Shown here: positions 49,135-54,022 of the stretch, one piece after another
Numbering within the stretch: position 1 is the stretch's first letter
Layout: each line of letters starts with the position of its first letter
Assembly (NCBI GenBank): GCA_000431975.1
Contig: HF988530.1
Span: 1 to 54,022, forward strand
From: Prevotella sp. CAG:924
GTDB taxonomy: Bacteria > Bacteroidota > Bacteroidia > Bacteroidales > Bacteroidaceae
Length of the DNA: 54,022 nt
Direction of reading: 5' to 3'
Notes under the pieces: generated by a model
Seen by the model: only the letters and a program-made list of their open reading frames with translations
Told to the model about the DNA's origin: nothing
Databases searched by the model: none
Position numbers and translations under genes: made by a program

Positions 49135-52128
49135 ATGGACAGCAAGATACCCCAGGAGTGGACGAAGTTCATCCTGAAGGATGTGACGTTTCAGAATCTG
49201 ATGATGCGCCGCATCTACAACGTGCTTATAGTGGCCAACCCCTACGATGCTTTCATGCTTGAGGAGGACGGGCGTGTGGATGAGAAGATCTATAACGAAT
49301 ATGTAGAGCTTGGCCTGCGCTATCCGCCGGTGTTCACCCAGGTGTCGACAACGGAGGAAGCCTCTCATGTATTGCAACAGTTTGAGGTCGATCTGGTGAT
49401 CTGCATGCCGGGTACAGCCGACAACGATGCTTTCTCGGTGGCCCGTGCGGTGAAGGAGAAGTTTCCCGATGTGCCCTGTGTGGTTCTCACCCCGTTCAGC
49501 CACGGCATCACGCGGCGCATGCAGAACGAGGACCTGAGTATGTTCGACTATGTGTTTTGCTGGCTGGGCAACACCAATCTTATAGTGTCGATCATCAAGC
49601 TGATCGAGGACAAGATGAATCTGCGTCACGATGTGCTTGAAGCCGGTGCGCAGATGATCCTGTTGGTGGAGGACTCGATCCGCTTCTACTCTAGCATCTT
49701 GCCTAATCTCTATAACTATATTCTCGCGCAGACGCGCAATCTTGTTACTGAGGCTCTCAACCGCCATGAGGCGACGATGCGTATGCGTGGCCGGCCGAAA
49801 GTGGTGCTTGCCCGCAGCTATGATGAGGCTTATGAGATCTACGAGAAATACAAGGACAACTGTCAGGGCGTCATCTCCGATGTGCGGTTCCCTTTGCATC
49901 GTCTGGAGAAGGGTGCCTCGCCTTTGGAGGAGCAGAAGGACAGTGAGGCGGGCTTCAAACTTCTGGAGAAGATCAGAGAAGAGGACGAATACCTGCCGCT
50001 GATCATGGAAAGTTCGGAGACCGACTGTCGGGAGCGTGCCGAGCGTGAAGGCTTCCTTTTTGTGGACAAGAACTCCAAGAAGCTCAGCGTCGACCTCCGC
50101 CACATGCTCGAGGAGCACATGGGTTTCGGCGACTTCATCTTCCGTGATCCTAAGACGCATGCTGAGGTGTGCCGTGTGCGGACATTGAAGGAGCTGCAGG
50201 ATAATATTTTCAAGATCCCGCGCGACTCCATGCTCTATCATGTCTCGCGCAACCACGTGAGCCGTTGGCTCTGTGCACGTGCCATCTTCCCGGTGAGCAA
50301 CTTCCTCAAGCATGTCACATGGCACAAGCTGCAGGATGTCGATGCTCACCGGCAGATCATCTTCGATGCTATCGTGCAATATCGCTATATGAAGAACACC
50401 GGAGTCGTGGCTGTCTTCGATCGCGGCAAGTTTGACAAGTATGCCCATTTCGCGCGTATCGGAGATGGCTCGTTGGGTGGAAAGGGCAGAGGCCTGGCAT
50501 TTCTCGACCGTGTCATCAAGATGCATCCGGAGCTTAACCAGTTTGAGGGTGTGAAGGTACAGATCCCCCGCACGGTGGTGCTTTGTACTGACGTGTTCGA
50601 CCGTTTCATGGAACAGAACAATCTCTATCAGATCGCCCTGAGCGATGCTCCTGACGAGGAAATCCTTCACCACTTCCTCCGCGGTCAGTTGCCCGACAGC
50701 TATATCGCCGACTTCTTCACCCTTTTCGATGCCATACCCGGTCCGATCGCCATCCGTTCTTCATCATTGTTGGAGGATGCCCATTACCAGCCCTTTGCCG
50801 GTATCTACTCCACATATATGATACCTCATCTCGACGATAAATATAAGATGCTCGACATGCTCGCCGCAGCCATCAAGAGTGTCTATGCCTCCGTGTACTA
50901 CAAAGACTCGAAAGCCTATATGCAGGCCACCAGTAACATCATCGACCAGGAAAAGATGGCTGTCATCCTGCAGGAGGTGGTGGGTTGTCAGCATGGCGAC
51001 CGCTTCTATCCCAATATCTCCGGTGTGCTTCGCTCCATCAACTATTATCCCATTGGTCATGAGACGGCGGAGGAGGGCATTGCCTCGCTGGCACTCGGAC
51101 TCGGCAAGTATATCGTTGACGGTGGCCAGACCTTGCGTGTATCACCCTACCATCCCGACCAGGTACTTCAAACCTCAGAGATGGAAATTGCCTTACGACA
51201 GACGCAGACCAGCTTCTATGCTCTCGATCTGAAAGATGTAGGCACCGATTTCAAGGTAGATGATGGCTTCAATATATTGAGGGTGAAGGTGAAGGAGGCG
51301 GTGGCAGACGGTACGTTGCAGTATCTCGCTTCCACCTACGATCCTTACGACCAGATGATCCGCGACGGTATCTATGATGGCGGACGCAAGGTGATCACAT
51401 TCTGTGGCGTGTTGCAGCAGAATGTTTTCCCGTTGCCCGAGCTCATGCAGATGTCGATGAAGCTGGGCGCTGACGCCATGCGCCGCCCGGTAGAGATCGA
51501 GTTTGCCTGCAATGTGAATGCCGACCGTACGGGTGAGTTCTATCTTCTTCAGGTGCGGCCCATCGTCGATTCTACACAGAAACTCGACGAGGATGTGGCA
51601 GCCATCCCAGATAGCCGGTGTCTGATTCGTTCACATACGTCGCTCGGACATGGTATCTCCGAGGAGCTCTCCGATGTGGTCTATGTGAAATATGATGATC
51701 AGTTCTCTGCTGCGAACAACCATTATGTGGCCGATGATATAGAGAAGATTAACCGTCAGTTCCTGAGTGATGGGAGGAACTACATTCTTATCGGTCCGGG
51801 CCGGTGGGGTTCAAGTGACCCGTGGCTCGGTGTGCCTGTGAAGTGGCCGGCCATCTCCGCCGCGCGGCTCATTGTGGAGGTGGCACTGAAGAACTATCGT
51901 GTCGATCCTTCACAGGGCACGCATTTCTTTCAGAACCTCACTTCGTTTCAGGTGGGCTATTTCACAGTAGACCTGAATCATCCTGGTGAGGGCGGTCTTC
52001 TCCGTAAGGATCTGCTCGATGCCATGCCGGCTGTTGAGGAGACGCAATATGTGCGTCATGTGCGCTTTGACCATCCGTTGAGGCTGATGATGGACGGCAA
52101 AAAACAAGAAGGCGTGCTGCTGCTGTAA
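49135..52128 (+). CDS. Two receiver-like domains fused to a PEP-synthase/PPDK-type ATP-binding domain
   Basis: A 997-residue cytoplasmic protein. Residues about 26-150 form a receiver-like fold without the acidic pair and without the phosphorylated Asp (VLIVANPYDAF, DLVICMPGT). Residues about 172-330 form a second receiver with all key residues: Glu179/Asp180 (LVEDS), Asp249 (ISDVRFP), Ser293/294 (MESSE) and Lys312 (VDKNSKK), with a long insertion after the first helix. Residues about 440-840 match the nucleotide-binding domain of PEP synthase and pyruvate phosphate dikinase (GDGSLGGKGRG, Lys450; AIRSSSLLEDA from Ala539; PFAGIYSTY). The phosphohistidine swivel domain and PEP-binding barrel of those enzymes are absent; a distinct C-terminal region has LIGPGRWGSSDPWLGVPV. 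It may be a receiver-controlled ATP-dependent phosphotransferase; substrate unknown. Confidence 0.85.
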   Translation: MDSKIPQEWTKFILKDVTFQNLMMRRIYNVLIVANPYDAFMLEEDGRVDEKIYNEYVELGLRYPPVFTQVSTTEEASHVLQQFEVDLVICMPGTADNDAFSVARAVKEKFPDVPCVVLTPFSHGITRRMQNEDLSMFDYVFCWLGNTNLIVSIIKLIEDKMNLRHDVLEAGAQMILLVEDSIRFYSSILPNLYNYILAQTRNLVTEALNRHEATMRMRGRPKVVLARSYDEAYEIYEKYKDNCQGVISDVRFPLHRLEKGASPLEEQKDSEAGFKLLEKIREEDEYLPLIMESSETDCRERAEREGFLFVDKNSKKLSVDLRHMLEEHMGFGDFIFRDPKTHAEVCRVRTLKELQDNIFKIPRDSMLYHVSRNHVSRWLCARAIFPVSNFLKHVTWHKLQDVDAHRQIIFDAIVQYRYMKNTGVVAVFDRGKFDKYAHFARIGDGSLGGKGRGLAFLDRVIKMHPELNQFEGVKVQIPRTVVLCTDVFDRFMEQNNLYQIALSDAPDEEILHHFLRGQLPDSYIADFFTLFDAIPGPIAIRSSSLLEDAHYQPFAGIYSTYMIPHLDDKYKMLDMLAAAIKSVYASVYYKDSKAYMQATSNIIDQEKMAVILQEVVGCQHGDRFYPNISGVLRSINYYPIGHETAEEGIASLALGLGKYIVDGGQTLRVSPYHPDQVLQTSEMEIALRQTQTSFYALDLKDVGTDFKVDDGFNILRVKVKEAVADGTLQYLASTYDPYDQMIRDGIYDGGRKVITFCGVLQQNVFPLPELMQMSMKLGADAMRRPVEIEFACNVNADRTGEFYLLQVRPIVDSTQKLDEDVAAIPDSRCLIRSHTSLGHGISEELSDVVYVKYDDQFSAANNHYVADDIEKINRQFLSDGRNYILIGPGRWGSSDPWLGVPVKWPAISAARLIVEVALKNYRVDPSQGTHFFQNLTSFQVGYFTVDLNHPGEGGLLRKDLLDAMPAVEETQYVRHVRFDHPLRLMMDGKKQEGVLLL

Positions 52129-52262
52129 AAGCCCGGGCAAGTCTGAGATAGGGGTCTGCTCCATAGAATTTTCGGGGCAGGGACAGGACGAGGCTGGATG
52201 TGACGGATAGGCTGACGCCAGGACGGTACAGACCGACAGAAGTCAACTCCCCGCTTAAAATC

Positions 52263-52294
52263 TTTGGACGGGACGTTTTTTATTGCTACATTTG
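52263..52294 (+). promoter_or_regulatory. Promoter of the FucP-like transporter gene
   Basis: TTTG at 52263-52266 and TACATTTG at 52287-52294 with exactly 20 bases between. The start site near 52301 gives a leader of about 24 bases to the ATG at 52325 and excludes the in-frame codon at 52283. Confidence 0.75.
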
Positions 52295-52324
52295 CATCGT
52301 CAAAAACGAAAAAACATACAATTT

Positions 52325-53551
52325 ATGAGTCAGAACAGACCAACCATTACGTCCCGCCAATATTTTATTCCCTTCATACTGGTGACCTCACTCTTCTTCC
52401 TGTGGGGGTTTGCCCGTGCAATTCTCGATGTGCTGAACAAGCACTTTCAGAATGCGCTCAACATCAGCATCTCCCAGTCGTCGCTCATTCAGGTGACGAC
52501 CTATCTGGGCTATTTCCTGATGGCCATTCCTGCCGGATGGTTCATCAACCGCCGGGGCTACCGTCTTGGTGTTGTGTTTGGTCTGATGCTCTTTGGTTGC
52601 GGAGCGTTGCTGTTTATTCCCGGTGCGGAGGCCGGCACGTTTTATGCCTATTTGGGCGCATTGTTCATCATCGGTTGCGGACTGGTGTTCCTGGAGACAG
52701 CAGCCAATCCTTATGTGACGGAGTTGGGCGATCCCCGGACAGGTACGAGCCGGCTCAATTTATCGCAGTCGTTTAATGGACTCGGCTCGCTGAGTGCTAC
52801 CTTTATTATAGGTCAGTTCCTTTTTACGGGCGATAAGGTAGGTGATAAGGTTGTTGTGCCTTACACGGTGCTGGGTATTCTCGTGTTGCTCATTGCCGTG
52901 GTGTTCTCGCGTGTCGATTTGCCGGAGATCAAGCATCAGGTCACGGAGGAGGATCAGGAGAAGGGCACGCGCATCCTCAAGCTTTTCCGTCATCATCCGA
53001 TGTTCGTCTTCGGACTGTTCACCCTTTTGGCCTATGAGGTGAGTGAGATCTCCATCAACAGCTATTTCATCAATTTCACGACCGGACAGGGTTGGATGTC
53101 TGACAATACCGCATCGATAGTCCTTACGGTGGCGCTGGCTTTCTTCATGGTGGGCCGTTTCATCGGGTCATGGATTATGCGTCGGGTGAGGGCGGAGGCA
53201 ATGCTCGTCGTCTGTGCTACTTGCTCCGTAGTGTGCATCGGTATAGTGCTGCTCAATCTTGGACGCATCTCTATGGTAGCTCTGATCTGTAACTATCTTT
53301 TTGAGGCTATCATGTTCCCGACGATCTTTTCGCTCTCACTCCGTGGACTGGGCAATCTGACAAAGAGCGCTTCCTCGTTGCTGATGATGACGCCGATTGG
53401 TGGCTGCGGCTTTCTGCTGATGGGACTCATAGCCGATTCGACGGGCAATCTCGTTCTTCCGTTTGTCATTCCTTTCATCGGCTTTTTCATCATTCTGCTC
53501 TTCGCTTCCGAGCTGACACGCAAGAGCAAGACATCTGCTATTATGCTTTAG
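52325..53551 (+). CDS. FucP-like sugar:proton symporter, major facilitator superfamily
   Basis: 408 residues with about twelve membrane segments. The pattern fits the fucose/galactose/glucose permease group: PFILVTSLFFLWGFARAILD, LNKHFQNALNISISQSSLIQ, YLGYFLMAIPAGWFINRRGY and CGLVFLETAANPYVTELG. It would import a monosaccharide with protons across the inner membrane. No sugar kinase or isomerase is adjacent, so fucose, glucose, galactose or xylose cannot be told apart; it could supply the distant xylBA pathway but nothing shows this. Confidence 0.87.
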   Translation: MSQNRPTITSRQYFIPFILVTSLFFLWGFARAILDVLNKHFQNALNISISQSSLIQVTTYLGYFLMAIPAGWFINRRGYRLGVVFGLMLFGCGALLFIPGAEAGTFYAYLGALFIIGCGLVFLETAANPYVTELGDPRTGTSRLNLSQSFNGLGSLSATFIIGQFLFTGDKVGDKVVVPYTVLGILVLLIAVVFSRVDLPEIKHQVTEEDQEKGTRILKLFRHHPMFVFGLFTLLAYEVSEISINSYFINFTTGQGWMSDNTASIVLTVALAFFMVGRFIGSWIMRRVRAEAMLVVCATCSVVCIGIVLLNLGRISMVALICNYLFEAIMFPTIFSLSLRGLGNLTKSASSLLMMTPIGGCGFLLMGLIADSTGNLVLPFVIPFIGFFIILLFASELTRKSKTSAIML

Positions 53552-53603
53552 TTCATTTATATAGGATTCCTTTCGAGATCCATTAGCTCACCATAATAGG
53601 ATT

Positions 53604-53645
53604 CGGGTCCAGTCACATTTGTGGATGGATCTGGATCCGTTTTTA
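53604..53645 (+). terminator. Terminator of the FucP-like gene
   Basis: CGGGTCCAG (53604-53612) pairs with CTGGATCCG (53631-53639) with one G-T pair, followed by TTTTTAT, 53 bases after the stop codon. Confidence 0.8.
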
Positions 53646-54022
53646 TGCACCGGCATCTCATTTTACAAAAGAGGTGAGGGGAGTATGTCATACAGACTGT
53701 TATTTTGATATTCTCACAAATGGATGCAAGGTAGGATGTCTGTAATTACCAGCGAATCAATTTTATATGACTGACAGTTGAGGGACATCATGCAAAAACG
53801 AGATTAATATGGCATTTTATTGGCTTGTCCGACATTTTGCTTTCTCTTACCAATCATTCCGCCTGTCATTTTTTATGGTTGTCCGATAGTAGCTTGCTAT
53901 GTCTTCGACACATATGGAGGATGGGGGTACTCTGCAATGGTACGACCCCCCTTAAGCGTCTAATGATCGGTTGGAATTAAAAGACTTTACGGTAGGGACT
54001 GTCGTAAAAAGGCTAAAACTTT
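53646..54022. other. Window end, no gene seen
   Basis: No coding frame is supported. A possible hairpin of G and C runs (GGGGGTAC with GTACGACCCCC) lies around 53923-53951, and the 7-mer TGTCCGA occurs twice (about 53826 and 53880). Confidence 0.45.

Noticed and set aside
49123..50673. 516-codon leftward frame opposite the receiver/PPDK-N gene
   Set aside because: Antisense shadow of a strongly coding gene; the sense frame has complete receiver and PPDK motifs, the antisense has none.
1..54022. CRISPR arrays, tRNA or rRNA genes, insertion sequences, prophage, integrase sites
   Set aside because: No regularly spaced repeats, no T-loop-like motifs with cloverleaf context, and no transposase or integrase coding frames were seen on reading both strands.

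Overview
The window is a chromosomal segment of a Bacteroidales bacterium, most likely a Prevotellaceae member (Prevotella in the broad sense). The basis is a SusC/SusD pair, GLPGLI-family and OmpA/TonB-type outer-membrane genes, acidic residues after lipoprotein cysteines, almost no Shine-Dalgarno sequences, and repeated promoters of the Bacteroidetes type (about TTTG, 19-20 bases, TAnnTTTG). No phage, insertion sequence, CRISPR array, tRNA or rRNA gene was seen.

Layout. 1-3.8 kb: a leftward operon of a small secreted-peptide gene broken by an in-frame TAG, a GLPGLI protein and a TonB-dependent-receptor-like barrel. 4.2-6.8 kb: a secreted GH20 beta-hexosaminidase. 7.0-10.0 kb: the xylose operon xylB-xylA with its promoter, a candidate operator and a terminator. 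10.3-19.7 kb: a SusC/SusD/surface-lipoprotein operon followed, across a hairpin, by a secreted M6-type metalloprotease; the content suggests peptide rather than glycan capture. 20.1 kb: a DUF3467 gene.

20.7-39.3 kb: one fused str-S10-spc-alpha ribosomal cluster, rpsL to rplQ, carrying fusA, secY, map, infA and rpoA but no tuf or adk. A second promoter precedes rpsM. The wider gaps (rpsL-rpsG, fusA-rpsJ, rpsJ-rplC, rpsN-rpsH) each hold GC-rich perfect hairpins that may be attenuators or ribosomal-protein binding sites. rpmD and rpmJ are too short for ordinary ORF calling and are added here.

39.6-54 kb: a GH53 endo-galactanase; a glycine-zipper lipoprotein; a leftward three-gene cluster (membrane protein, lipoprotein, WG-repeat protein) of unknown role; the leftward pair gdhA-rlpA with a palindrome at the start site; a Gfo/Idh/MocA oxidoreductase; a leftward HU-like DNA-binding protein; a 997-residue protein joining two receiver-like domains to a PEP-synthase/PPDK-type ATP-binding domain; and a FucP-like sugar transporter.

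The most novel items are the receiver/PPDK-N fusion (49135-52128), the structured rpsL-rpsG spacer, the protease-linked SusCD locus, and the interrupted small peptide gene heading the GLPGLI operon. All function calls come from reading motifs by eye; no database search was run.
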